Positions 7,467 through 16,431 of a stretch of 64,000 nt of DNA are shown here, one piece after another (position 1 is the stretch's first letter; each line of letters starts with the position of its first letter). The DNA comes from Streptomyces sp. LUP47B (GTDB lineage Bacteria; Actinomycetota; Actinomycetes; Streptomycetales; Streptomycetaceae). Position numbers and translations under genes: made by a program. The notes beneath the pieces are model-generated. The model was not told the origin of the DNA. It saw nothing but the letters and a program-made list of their open reading frames with translations, and searched no databases. Location: contig NZ_MJAH01000022.1 in the NCBI RefSeq assembly GCF_001746295.1, positions 1 to 64,000 of the forward strand, written 5' to 3'.

Positions 7467-9446
7467 TCAGTGGGAGTGCCCACTCGCAGCGGGCGCCGAC
7501 GCGGCGTTCTTGACCGTCAGAGGCAGCAGCTTCTTCCCGGTCGGTCCGATCTGGATGGCCGTGTCCATCTGCGGGCACACCCCGCAGTCGAAGCAAGGCG
7601 TCCACCGGCAGTCCTCGACCTCCGTCTCGTCGAGGGCGTCCTGCCAGTCCTCCCAGAGCCAGTCCTTGTCGAGGCCGGAGTCGAGGTGGTCCCAGGGGAG
7701 GACTTCCTCGTACGTCTTCTCGCGGGTCGTGTACCAGTCGACGTCCACGCCGAAGGCGGGCAGCGTCTTGTCGGCGCAAGCCATCCAGCGGTCGTAGGAG
7801 AAGTGCTCGCGCCAGCCGTCGAAGCGGCCGCCGTCCTCGTAGACGGCGCGGATCACGGCGCCGATCCGCCTGTCACCCCTCGACAGCAGGCCTTCCACGA
7901 TGCCGGGCTTGCCGTCGTGGTAGCGGAAGCCGATCGAGCGGCCGTACTTCTTGTCGCCGCGGATCTTGTCGCGGAGCTTCGCCAGGCGGGCGTCCGTCTC
8001 CTCCGCCGAGAGCTGCGGGGCCCACTGGAAAGGTGTGTGGGGCTTGGGGACGAAGCCGCCGATCGAGACCGTGCAGCGGATGTCGTTCTGGCCGGAGACC
8101 TTGCGGCCCTCGGCGATCACCTTCGTGGCCATGTCAGCGATCTGCAGGACGTCCTCGTCGGTCTCCGTCGGCAGGCCGCACATGAAGTACAGCTTCACCT
8201 GTCGCCAGCCGTTGCCGTAGGCGGTGGAGACCGTGCGGATCAGGTCCTCTTCCGAGACCATCTTGTTGATGACCTTGCGCATGCGCTCCGAGCCGCCCTC
8301 GGGGGCGAAGGTCAGGCCCGAGCGGCGGCCGTTGCGCGTCAGTTCGTTCGCCAGGTCCACGTTGAAGGCGTCGACTCGGGTGGAGGGGAGGGACAGGCCG
8401 ATCTTGTCCTCCTCGTACCGGTCCGCCAGGCCCTTGGCGATGTCGCCGATCTCCGAGTGGTCCGCGGACGACAGGGAGAGGAGGCCTACTTCCTCGAAGC
8501 CCGTCGCCTTCAGGCCCTTGTCCACCATGTCGCCGATGCCCGTGATCGAGCGCTCGCGGACCGGGCGGGTGATCATGCCCGCCTGGCAGAAGCGGCAGCC
8601 CCGGGTGCAGCCGCGGAAGATCTCGACCGACATGCGTTCGTGGACCGTCTCCGCGAGGGGGACGAGGGGCTGCTTGGGGTACGGCCACTCGTCCAGGTCC
8701 ATGACGGTGTGCTTGGACACGCGCCACGGGACGCCCGACTTGTTGGGGACCACGCGCGCGATACGGCCGTCGGGGAGGTACTCGACGTCGTAGAAGGCGG
8801 GGATGTACACCGAGCCCGTCTTCGCGAGGCGGAAGAGGACCTCCTCGCGGCCGCCCGGCCGACCCTCCGCCTTCCAGTCACGGATGATCTTCGTCATGTC
8901 GAGCACGGCCTGCTCGCCGTCGCCGATGATCGCCGCGTCGATGAAGTCCGCGATCGGCTCGGGGTTGAAGGCCGCATGGCCGCCGGCCAGCACGATCGGG
9001 TCGTCGAGCGTGCGGTCCTTGGACTCCAGCGGGATGCCCGCCAGGTCCAGCGCCGTCAGCATGTTGGTGTAGCCCAGCTCCGTGGAGAAGGACAGGCCGA
9101 ACACGTCGAAGGCACCCACGGGCCGGTGGCTGTCCACCGTGAACTGCGGGACGTGGTGCTCCCGCATCAGCGCCTCGAGGTCCGGCCACACGCTGTAGGT
9201 GCGCTCGGCGAGGACGCCCTCCTGTTCGTTCAGCACCTCGTAGAGGATCATGACGCCCTGGTTGGGCAGCCCGACCTCGTACGCGTCCGGGTACATCAGT
9301 GCCCAGCGGACGTCACAGGACTCCCACGGCTTGACGGTGGAGTTGAGCTCTCCGCCGACGTACTGGATGGGCTTCTGCACATGCGGGAGCAGAGCTTCGA
9401 GCTGCGGAAACACAGACTCTGCGGCCGCAGCGACTTCGGCAGGCAT
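7467..9446 (-). CDS. TIGR03960 family B12-binding/radical SAM protein
   Basis: A 659-residue protein. The N-terminal half is the cobalamin-binding-like domain (DVRWALMYPDAYEVG...IVLAGGHAAFNPEP). The radical SAM cluster motif C-x3-C-x2-C is at Cys280, Cys284 and Cys287 (RGCTRGCRFCQAG), followed by a SAM-binding TIM-barrel. Near the C-terminus a second Cys cluster (CRWTPCFDCGVCP) may hold another metal centre. Function is unknown; the family is conserved and normally next to, or fused with, the TIGR03936 partner, here separated by about 6 kb of accessory genes. Gene order upstream (CYTH-CHAD, rodA) follows that of other Streptomyces. Confidence 0.85.
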   Translation of the reverse strand: MPAEVAAAAESVFPQLEALLPHVQKPIQYVGGELNSTVKPWESCDVRWALMYPDAYEVGLPNQGVMILYEVLNEQEGVLAERTYSVWPDLEALMREHHVPQFTVDSHRPVGAFDVFGLSFSTELGYTNMLTALDLAGIPLESKDRTLDDPIVLAGGHAAFNPEPIADFIDAAIIGDGEQAVLDMTKIIRDWKAEGRPGGREEVLFRLAKTGSVYIPAFYDVEYLPDGRIARVVPNKSGVPWRVSKHTVMDLDEWPYPKQPLVPLAETVHERMSVEIFRGCTRGCRFCQAGMITRPVRERSITGIGDMVDKGLKATGFEEVGLLSLSSADHSEIGDIAKGLADRYEEDKIGLSLPSTRVDAFNVDLANELTRNGRRSGLTFAPEGGSERMRKVINKMVSEEDLIRTVSTAYGNGWRQVKLYFMCGLPTETDEDVLQIADMATKVIAEGRKVSGQNDIRCTVSIGGFVPKPHTPFQWAPQLSAEETDARLAKLRDKIRGDKKYGRSIGFRYHDGKPGIVEGLLSRGDRRIGAVIRAVYEDGGRFDGWREHFSYDRWMACADKTLPAFGVDVDWYTTREKTYEEVLPWDHLDSGLDKDWLWEDWQDALDETEVEDCRWTPCFDCGVCPQMDTAIQIGPTGKKLLPLTVKNAASAPAASGHSH

Positions 9447-9535
9447 CTCGCGAACCTTCGGTGGGCTTGGCTGAACTGACAGGGGTGACCATCTAGCGTA
9501 ACGCGGCCGCGACCACCCCCCGTACGCCCGGAAGG

Positions 9536-11035
9536 TCAGAGGCCGTCCGCCTCGCCCCTGATCCCGTCCCAGAAGCCGGGCAGTTCGGCCTCCACGGCCG
9601 CCGCCCGCTGCTCCTCACGCCCGTAGAGCAGCCCGTAGGTGAAGGCGCTCTCCCCCGCCGCGTGGGCGACCGCGGACAGCTCGAGCAGGGTCTGCCGGGC
9701 CATCACGCTGTCCTGGTGCTCCCCCAGCAGGTTCTGGAGCGACTTCATGGACTTGACCATGGTCTTGGCCGGTTTGCCGAGGGCCGGGCGGGCCGCTTCG
9801 GCCGCGTAGCGGGTGCGCTTGGTCTTCTTGCGGGCCTCGTGGATCGCGGTGTCCCGGTCGGTTCCGGGCTCCAGCTCCAGCGCCTGTCCGACGAGCCCGG
9901 CGACCTTCCGGAAATCCTTCCGCACGGCCTTGGCGATCACCTTGTGGGGTTTCTTCCCGGCCGCCTTCAGCAGCGGCGGGTCGGCGATCAGCGCGTCCAC
10001 GGTGTCGAGCAGGGCGAGGTAGCGCCGGGAGTCCAGGACGCCGATCAGCCGGGCGCTCGCCCCGCCGGGGCGGTCACCGGCCCAGGTGCTCAGCCGCGAG
10101 GCGACCGGCCCGTAGAGCAGCGTCCGCGGCACCTCGTCGAGAGCCGCGGTGAGGCGCTCGGACAGCACCTCGCGGTCCCGCTCCACGCCCAGTTCGCCGG
10201 CCAGCCACTTCAGATCGTCGCCGATCGGGTCGGTGACGGTCCGGTCGAGGACCGTGCCGTACGACTTGAAGGTGCTGCGCATCCGGCGGGTGGCGACGCG
10301 CATGCTGTGCACGGAGTCCTCGGCGTCCTGGCGGACGGCCGGGTCGAGTTCGAGGATCGCGTCCCGCTGGGCGCGGACGTACGCGAGGACGTGGTCGCCG
10401 GCCGTCACCGGGTCCGCCGTGACGGGGCTCTTCTTCTTGGGGGCCGTCTCCGCGAGGGCCCGGGCCAGCTTCGAGGAGGAGGCGGACGGCCGTACGTCCG
10501 CCTTGCGCAGCCGCTTCTCGACCTTGTCGAGGAAGGCAGGGTCGCCGTCGTCGGCGAGCTCCACCTCGATCTCGGTCCACTGGGCGTCGCCGACGCCGCC
10601 GCTGAGCCGCTCGGCGTGCACGGCGTCCACGCTGACCTCGGCGAGCAAGCGCCCCTGCGCGTCGAGGAGGTGGCGCACATCACGGTCCGAGCGCAGCCGG
10701 ATCACGGGCAGCAGCTCGACGCCCCTGACCCGGGAGCGGACCAGGGCGGCGAGTTCGTCGGGGAGGGTGTCGGAGAGGGGGGCCCGGATCTCGTCGCGCA
10801 CGCCCTCGGACACGGGCAACTTCAGGTGCCAGCCCGCGTCGGATCCGCCCGTGCGGCGGCGCAGGGTGATCGAGGACGCCACGAGGCGTTCGTCGGCCGT
10901 GTCGTAGTAGGTGGCGTCCAGATGCGCGACGCCCTTGTCGACGACGGCCTCGACCCCGGCGACTCCGGTCAGATCGGGTAGGCCGCTGTCGTCGGACTCG
11001 TACTTCCGCTCGATCTCCCGCTTTGTGTCCGCCAT
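9536..11035 (-). CDS. CYTH and CHAD domain-containing protein
   Basis: A 499-residue, two-domain protein. Residues about 5-200 are a CYTH domain with the diagnostic EIERKYE at residues 6-12 and alternating charged strands (TLRRRTGG, HLKLP) that bind triphosphates and divalent metal. Residues about 215-490 are a CHAD domain, all-helical and His/Arg-rich (VHSMRVATRRMRSTFKSY; IHEARKKTKRTRYAAEA), which binds polyphosphate. CYTH-CHAD fusions are linked to polyphosphate or triphosphate metabolism; the reaction of this one is not known. It lies between rodA and the radical SAM gene, all on the minus strand. The ATG at 11035 fits the family N-terminus. Confidence 0.88.
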   Translation of the reverse strand: MADTKREIERKYESDDSGLPDLTGVAGVEAVVDKGVAHLDATYYDTADERLVASSITLRRRTGGSDAGWHLKLPVSEGVRDEIRAPLSDTLPDELAALVRSRVRGVELLPVIRLRSDRDVRHLLDAQGRLLAEVSVDAVHAERLSGGVGDAQWTEIEVELADDGDPAFLDKVEKRLRKADVRPSASSSKLARALAETAPKKKSPVTADPVTAGDHVLAYVRAQRDAILELDPAVRQDAEDSVHSMRVATRRMRSTFKSYGTVLDRTVTDPIGDDLKWLAGELGVERDREVLSERLTAALDEVPRTLLYGPVASRLSTWAGDRPGGASARLIGVLDSRRYLALLDTVDALIADPPLLKAAGKKPHKVIAKAVRKDFRKVAGLVGQALELEPGTDRDTAIHEARKKTKRTRYAAEAARPALGKPAKTMVKSMKSLQNLLGEHQDSVMARQTLLELSAVAHAAGESAFTYGLLYGREEQRAAAVEAELPGFWDGIRGEADGL

Positions 11036-11098
11036 GAGTCAAATCTAGTGGTCAGCGGGCGGTTACGGCAGGGGGCCGCCACCACCCGGCCGACCTGC

Positions 11099-12298
11099 CT
11101 AGGCCGACATCGGCCGCTGCACTCTGATCGACTGCAGCAGTCCCACCGCGACCCATGTGGCGAACATCGACGATCCTCCGTACGACACGAACGGCAGGGG
11201 CAGACCGGTGACCGGCATGATCCCGAGGGTCATGCCGACGTTCTCGAAGGACTGGAAGGCGAACCACGCCACGATTCCGGCGGCCACGATCGTGCCGTAC
11301 AGCTCGGTGGTCTCGCGGGCGATCCGGCAGGCCCGCCACAGGATGACCCCGAGCAGGACGATGATCAGGCCCGCGCCGACGAAGCCCAACTCCTCGCCGG
11401 CGACGGTGAAGACGAAGTCGGTCTGCTGTTCCGGGACGAACTGGCCGGTGGTCTGCGAACCGTGGAACAGGCCCGCGCCCGTCAGGCCTCCCGAACCGAT
11501 GGCGATCCGCGCCTGGTTGGTGTTGTAGCCGACGCCCGCCGGGTCGAGGCTCGGGTTGGCGAAGGCGGCGAAGCGGGCGATCTGGTACTCGTCCAGGATG
11601 TGCAGCTGCCAGACCGCGATCGCGCCGGCCGCGCCCGCGCCGAGCAGTCCGAAGACCCATCGGTTGGAGGCACCGGAGGCGAGCAGCAGCCCGAGCACGA
11701 TGATGACCATGACCATGACCGACCCGAGGTCGGGCATGAGCATCACGATGAGCATCGGTACGGCGGCGAGGCCCAGGGCCTGGAGCACGGTGCGGTGGTC
11801 GGGGTAGGGCTTGTCGCCCGCGTCGACCCGGGCCGCGAGCAGCATCGCCATGCCCAGGATGATCGTGATCTTCACGAACTCCGAGGGCTGGAGCGAGAAG
11901 CCGCCGCCGATCACGATCCAGGAGTGGGCGCCGTTGACCGTGGAGCCCAGCGGGGTGAGCACCAGTAGGAGCAGGAAGAGCGAGGCGCCGTACAGCAGGG
12001 GCACGGCGGTGCGCAGGGTGCGGTGGCCGACCCATACCGTGCCGATCATCAGGGCGAACCCTATGCCGGTGTTCATGAGGTGGCGGATCAGGAAGTAGTA
12101 CGGGTCGCCCTGGTTGATCTCGGTGCGGTTGCGGGTCGCCGAGAAGACCAGGATCGAGCCGATCATGGACAGGGCGAGGGCCGAGAACAGTATCGGCCAG
12201 TCCAGCCGGCGGGCGAGCGAGTCGCGGGCCAGCAGCCGGGTCCAGCCCGCGCGCGCGGGGCCGTACCCGGAGACCTGGAAGCTGTTCGCCCCGGTCAT
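11099..12298 (-). CDS. rodA: RodA/FtsW/SpoVE-family (SEDS) peptidoglycan polymerase
   Basis: A 399-residue polytopic protein with about ten hydrophobic segments. The conserved SEDS core is clear: GGGFSLQPSEFVKI (about 150-165), MLMPDLGSVMVM, and the last segment FVSYGGSSMFATW near the C-terminus. SEDS proteins polymerise glycan strands from lipid II with a partner class B PBP, here the product of the upstream gene, whose stop overlaps this gene's start by 4 nt. In Streptomyces the homologue (named sfr in S. coelicolor) belongs to the mre cluster, which is needed mainly for spore-wall synthesis rather than vegetative tip growth. Confidence 0.9.
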   Translation of the reverse strand: MTGANSFQVSGYGPARAGWTRLLARDSLARRLDWPILFSALALSMIGSILVFSATRNRTEINQGDPYYFLIRHLMNTGIGFALMIGTVWVGHRTLRTAVPLLYGASLFLLLLVLTPLGSTVNGAHSWIVIGGGFSLQPSEFVKITIILGMAMLLAARVDAGDKPYPDHRTVLQALGLAAVPMLIVMLMPDLGSVMVMVIIVLGLLLASGASNRWVFGLLGAGAAGAIAVWQLHILDEYQIARFAAFANPSLDPAGVGYNTNQARIAIGSGGLTGAGLFHGSQTTGQFVPEQQTDFVFTVAGEELGFVGAGLIIVLLGVILWRACRIARETTELYGTIVAAGIVAWFAFQSFENVGMTLGIMPVTGLPLPFVSYGGSSMFATWVAVGLLQSIRVQRPMSA

Positions 12299-14544
12299 GT
12301 GAGCATCCTCCGGCTCCCCCTCTTGCGGCGCCGCCTGCGGGTGTCACGGTTCCCGTTGGTCGGCGTGTTCACGGTCGCGGCCTGCTGCGTCCCGTCCGGC
12401 TCGGGCGACGCCTCCTGGCTCGCCCGCTGCTCCTTGGCCGGGTCCTTGGCGATCTTCGGGGACTTGATGGTCCCGTCCGTCTGGACCTTGGGCAGGCTCT
12501 TCTCAGGGGTGGGCAGCAGCGCGTTCTTCTTGTCGATGGTGCCGTCGGCCGAGACGCCGTACATGGCGTTGTAGATGTGGCGCACGGCCTCACCCGAGGC
12601 GCCCGAGCCGGTACCGGCCTGAGCGATCGTCATGACGACCGTGTAGTCCTTGGAGTACGTGGCCAGCCAGGACGTCGTCTGCTTGCCGTAGACCTCGGCG
12701 GTGCCGGTCTTGGCGTGCAGCGGGATCTTGTCCTGCGGCCAGCCGCCGAACTTCCAGGCGGCCGTACCGCGGGTGACGACGCCTTCAAGTGCGGTGTCCA
12801 TGCCCTTGATGGTGGCCTGGTTGACCGGGAGCTTCCCGGTCGCCTTGGGCTTGATCTCCTGGACGGTCCTGCCGTCGGCGCTGATGATCGCCTTGCCGAT
12901 GCTCGGCTGGTACATGGTGCCGCCGTTGGCGAGCGCCCCGTAGATCCTGGCCTCCTGGATCGGGGTGACGAGGGTGTCGCCCTGACCGATGGAGTAGTTG
13001 ATGGAGTCACCCTCGCGCATCTTGTTGCCTTCGAGGCAGTTCTCGTACGCGATCTTCTCGACGTAGGTGCCGTCCTTCTTGCCGGTCCTGCACCAGCTGT
13101 CCTTGTTGGCCTTCCAGTACGACTCCTTCCACTGGCGGTCGGGGACGCGGCCGGTGACCTCGTTGGGGAGGTCGATGCCGGTCTCCTTGCCGAGGCCGAA
13201 CTGGTGGGCGGCCTTGTAGAAGTAGTCCTTCGGCTCGCCCTTCTTGGGGTTGATGCCGCCGTCCTTCTTCCACTCCCGGTCGGCGAGGCCGTAGAAGACG
13301 GTGTCGCAGGAGACCTCCAGGGCGCGGCCGAGGGAGATGGGACCGAAGCTCTCGCCCTCGAAGTTCTTGAAGACCTGGCCGCCCACGGAGTACGAGCTGG
13401 TGCAGGGGTAGCCGCCGTCCCACTCGTAGCCGGCCTCGACCGCGGCGGCCGTGGAGACGACCTTGAACGTCGAACCGGGTGCGGACTGACCCTGTATGGC
13501 CCTGTTGAGCAGCGGGTAGTCGGAGCCCTTGCCGGTGAGCTCCTTGTAGTCCTTGGCGGAGATTCCGCCGACCCAGACGTTCGGGTCGTAGGTCGGGGCG
13601 GACGCCATCGCCACGATCCGGCCGGTCTTGGCCTCCATCACGACGACGGCGCCCGAGTCGGCCTTGTAGTTCTCGCCGGTGATCTTGTCGAACTGCTTGC
13701 GGGCGGTCTTCATCGCCTGATTCAGCTCGTACTCGGCGACCCGCTGGACGCGGGCGTCGATGCTGGTGACGAGGTTGGCGCCGGGCTGGGCCTCGTCGGC
13801 CTCGGCCTGGCCGATGACGCGGCCGAGGTTGTCGACCTCGTAGCGGGTGACGCCGGCCTTGCCGCGCAGTTCCTTGTCGTACTGGCGCTCCAGGCCCGAG
13901 CGGCCCACCTGGTCGGAGCGCAGGTAGGGCGAGTCGGTGTCCTGGGCCTTGGTGATCTCCTCGTCGGTGACCGGCGAGAGGTAACCGAGGACCTGGGCGG
14001 TGTTGGACTTGCCGGGGGCGGCGTAGCGGCGCACGGCCTCGGGTTCGGCGGTGATGCCGGGGAAGTCCTCGGCGCGCTCGCGGATCTGCAGCGCCTGCTT
14101 GGGGGTGGCCTCGTCGGTGATGGGGATCGGCTGGTACGGCGAGCCGTTCCAACAGGGCTGGGGCGTCTTCGCGTCGCACAGCCGGACCTTCTGCGTGACC
14201 TCCTCGGTGGACATGCCGAGGACCTTGCCCAGCTTGGTGAGGACGGCCTTGCCGTCGTCCTTCATCTTCAGCAGGTCGGTGCGGGAGGCGGAGACCACCA
14301 GCCGGGTCTCGTTGTCCGCGAGGGGCACTCCGCGGGCGTCCAGGATGGAGCCGCGCACCGCGGGCTCGACGACCTGCTGGACGTGGTTTCCGGAGGCTTC
14401 CTTGGCGTACGCGTCGCCTTCGCGGATCTGGAGATACCAGAGGCGGCCACCGAGGGTGCCGAGAAGGGACAGCACGAGGATCTGGATGACGACGAGCCGG
14501 ATCTGGACCCGTGGGGTCCGTCCGGTCTCCGGAATGTTAGTCAT
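12295..14544 (-). CDS. mrdA: Penicillin-binding protein 2 (class B transpeptidase)
   Basis: A 749-residue class B PBP. A single transmembrane helix (about residues 14-36) anchors it; an R-G-S-I-L-D-A-R-G pedestal motif follows at 64-72. The catalytic domain has S358-T-F-K361 (SxxK), SCD at 412-414, a second candidate S-I-N/Y-S-I-G region about 514-520, and KTGT at 612-615. It cross-links peptidoglycan with the RodA partner encoded immediately downstream (4-nt overlap). The ATG at 14544 (MTNIPETGRTPRV) is preferred over 14592 because the first 16 residues of the longer form are not conserved-looking. The C-terminal ~70 residues are Lys/Arg/Ser-rich and disordered. Fourth in the mreBCD-pbp2-rodA cluster. 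Confidence 0.9.
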   Translation of the reverse strand: MTNIPETGRTPRVQIRLVVIQILVLSLLGTLGGRLWYLQIREGDAYAKEASGNHVQQVVEPAVRGSILDARGVPLADNETRLVVSASRTDLLKMKDDGKAVLTKLGKVLGMSTEEVTQKVRLCDAKTPQPCWNGSPYQPIPITDEATPKQALQIRERAEDFPGITAEPEAVRRYAAPGKSNTAQVLGYLSPVTDEEITKAQDTDSPYLRSDQVGRSGLERQYDKELRGKAGVTRYEVDNLGRVIGQAEADEAQPGANLVTSIDARVQRVAEYELNQAMKTARKQFDKITGENYKADSGAVVVMEAKTGRIVAMASAPTYDPNVWVGGISAKDYKELTGKGSDYPLLNRAIQGQSAPGSTFKVVSTAAAVEAGYEWDGGYPCTSSYSVGGQVFKNFEGESFGPISLGRALEVSCDTVFYGLADREWKKDGGINPKKGEPKDYFYKAAHQFGLGKETGIDLPNEVTGRVPDRQWKESYWKANKDSWCRTGKKDGTYVEKIAYENCLEGNKMREGDSINYSIGQGDTLVTPIQEARIYGALANGGTMYQPSIGKAIISADGRTVQEIKPKATGKLPVNQATIKGMDTALEGVVTRGTAAWKFGGWPQDKIPLHAKTGTAEVYGKQTTSWLATYSKDYTVVMTIAQAGTGSGASGEAVRHIYNAMYGVSADGTIDKKNALLPTPEKSLPKVQTDGTIKSPKIAKDPAKEQRASQEASPEPDGTQQAATVNTPTNGNRDTRRRRRKRGSRRMLT

Positions 14545-14679
14545 GGGCGAAGCCCATCCCTTTGAGGGTGGTGGTGGGAGACGGGTGGGCATTGGTCACT
14601 GCGGCTGCCGCCCCCTCTCAGTGTGTGTATGTGTCATATACGGCGAACCTGTGAGCGCGGTCCGCCAACTTCCATGGGG

Positions 14680-15357
14680 TCACAGCCGCTTGACCCCCTT
14701 GATGCGGCCCACCCGCGCGGTCCGGGTCCGTGCCTTCGTCTTCAGGCTCCCGAGGCCGCCCCGCTGGCCGCCGATCTTCAGACCGGTGCCCGAGGACAGC
14801 CACCCGGAGGAGATGTTCGCCGAGTTGGCACCGGAGCCGGTCTCGGCGAGCGGGTCGTTCTCGGCGCGCCGGGCGAGCGCCATGATGCCGGGGACGACGA
14901 AGGGGGCGAGCAGGAGGTCGTACAGGGCGGCCGTGAACAGCAGGCTGGGGAGGCCGACATGGCGGGCGGCGGTGTCGCCGACGAGGGCGCCGACACCGGC
15001 GTACAGCAGGGTGGTGCCGATGGCGGCGGCGACCACGACGACCATGGGGCCGGTGGCCGACCTGAGTCTGCCGTTCTCCGGTTTGGCGAGGCCGGCGAGG
15101 TAGCCGATGACGCACAGCACCAGGGCGTAGCGGCCGGCCGCGTGGTCGGCGGGTGGCGCGAGGTCGGCGAGGAGGCCGGCGCCGAAGCCGACGAGGGCGC
15201 CGCCGACATGGCCGTAGACGAGAGCCAGGCCGAGGACGGTGAGGAGCAGCAGGTCGGGGACGGCGCCCGGGAGGTGGAGGCGGGCGAGGACGCTCACCTG
15301 GACGACCAGGGCGACCACGACCAGGGCGGAGGACAGCAGGATCCGGTTGACGCGCAT
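14680..15357 (-). CDS. mreD: Rod shape-determining protein MreD
   Basis: A 225-residue membrane protein, the first ~160 residues making five or so transmembrane helices (MRVNRILLSSALVVVALVVQ at the start), with the MreD-typical P-D-L-L-L-L motif at about 34-39 and GFGAGLLADLAPP around residues 57-69. The charged Lys/Arg-rich tail after residue 175 is longer than in rod-shaped bacteria, as usual in actinomycetes. MreD links MreC to the elongation/spore-wall synthetic complex. It is 11 nt downstream of mreC and 136 nt upstream of the PBP2 start. Confidence 0.88.
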   Translation of the reverse strand: MRVNRILLSSALVVVALVVQVSVLARLHLPGAVPDLLLLTVLGLALVYGHVGGALVGFGAGLLADLAPPADHAAGRYALVLCVIGYLAGLAKPENGRLRSATGPMVVVVAAAIGTTLLYAGVGALVGDTAARHVGLPSLLFTAALYDLLLAPFVVPGIMALARRAENDPLAETGSGANSANISSGWLSSGTGLKIGGQRGGLGSLKTKARTRTARVGRIKGVKRL

Positions 15358-15368
15358 GACTACAGCTC

Positions 15369-16340
15369 CTACTGCTCTTGCTGGATCTCGCCGTCGACCG
15401 GCGCATTGGCGGACGGGGTGACGGTGACCGTCACGGTCGGCGTGGGCGTCGGTTTCGGTTTGGCCGGGAGCACCGTGTCGCGCGGGTCCTTCTTCGGGGC
15501 CTGGACGACGACGCCGACGATGTCGAGCTTGGTGAAGCTGACGTACGGCGTGACGTAGAGGGTGCGGGTGAGGTCGCCGCCGGAAGGGTCGACGCGGGAG
15601 ACCACGCCGACCGGGACGCCGGGGACGAAGGGCTTGTCGGCCTGTGAGCCGAAGGTGACCAGACGGTCGCCCTTCTTGACGTCGGCCTTGCCGTTGAGGA
15701 GTTCGACGCGCAGCGGACGGTCGCCCTGGCCGGAGGCGAAGCCGAGCTCGTCGGTGGCCTCCATGCGGGTACCGACGGTGAAGTCGGGGTCGTTGGCGAG
15801 GAGCACGGTGGCGGTGTTCGGGCCGACCGTGGTGACGCGGCCGACCAGGCCGTCGCCGTTGAGGACGGTCATGTCGCGCTGGATGCCGTCATTGGCGCCG
15901 ACGTCGATGGTGATCGTCCAGGAGAAGCCCTGGGCCGCTCCTATGGCGATGACCTCGGCGCCCTTGATGCCGTACTGACCCTCGGCGGAGGTCTTCAGCA
16001 TCTTGTCGAGCTGCTTGAGACGGCTGGAGTTGCGGTCGTCGCTGCCGAGTCTCGCCTTGAGGGCCGCGTTCTCCTTCACCAGCTCGGCGAGCCGGTCGTG
16101 CCGCTCGCCGGAGTCGCGGACGGCCGACACGGCGTTGCCGACCGGATCGACCGCGGTCGACACGCTGTCCTCGATCGGTCCGAACACGGCGGCCGCGGCC
16201 TGGCGGGCACCGTCGACCGGTGAGTCCTCCCCGCCGCGGATGTCGACCGTGATCAGCGCGAACGCGACGGCGATCAGCAGCACCAGGAGCAGCCGGCTCT
16301 CTCGTGTGTCCCTCACGTGCGGCGGCCGTGCCCTTCTCAT
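15369..16340 (-). CDS. mreC: Rod shape-determining protein MreC
   Basis: A 323-residue bitopic protein: short Arg-rich cytoplasmic start, one transmembrane helix (RLLLVLLIAVAFALITVD), a coiled coil (LAELVKENAALKARLG, about residues 83-98) and the beta-rich periplasmic-type domain (IGAAQGFSWTITIDVGANDGIQ, LVTFGSQADKPFVPGVPVG). The end is a Pro/Thr/Val-rich tail. MreC scaffolds PBP2/RodA. The ATG at 16340 lacks a good ribosome site; a GTG at 16316 giving VRDTRESRLLL also matches homologous N-termini and could be the real start. It sits 91 nt downstream of mreB. Confidence 0.88.
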   Translation of the reverse strand: MRRARPPHVRDTRESRLLLVLLIAVAFALITVDIRGGEDSPVDGARQAAAAVFGPIEDSVSTAVDPVGNAVSAVRDSGERHDRLAELVKENAALKARLGSDDRNSSRLKQLDKMLKTSAEGQYGIKGAEVIAIGAAQGFSWTITIDVGANDGIQRDMTVLNGDGLVGRVTTVGPNTATVLLANDPDFTVGTRMEATDELGFASGQGDRPLRVELLNGKADVKKGDRLVTFGSQADKPFVPGVPVGVVSRVDPSGGDLTRTLYVTPYVSFTKLDIVGVVVQAPKKDPRDTVLPAKPKPTPTPTVTVTVTPSANAPVDGEIQQEQ

Positions 16341-16431
16341 TGGAGTTGCGTTTGTGGGAGCTTATGCCTCGATATCAACGATCCGCCGCACGAGAGGAGA
16401 TCATCTCGTACGGCGGAATCGAAGAGTTACG

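Noticed and set aside
12577..14565. A 662-codon plus-strand open frame rich in Gly/Leu/Val/Asp
   Set aside because: Antisense shadow of the PBP2 gene, whose SxxK and KTG motifs are in place.
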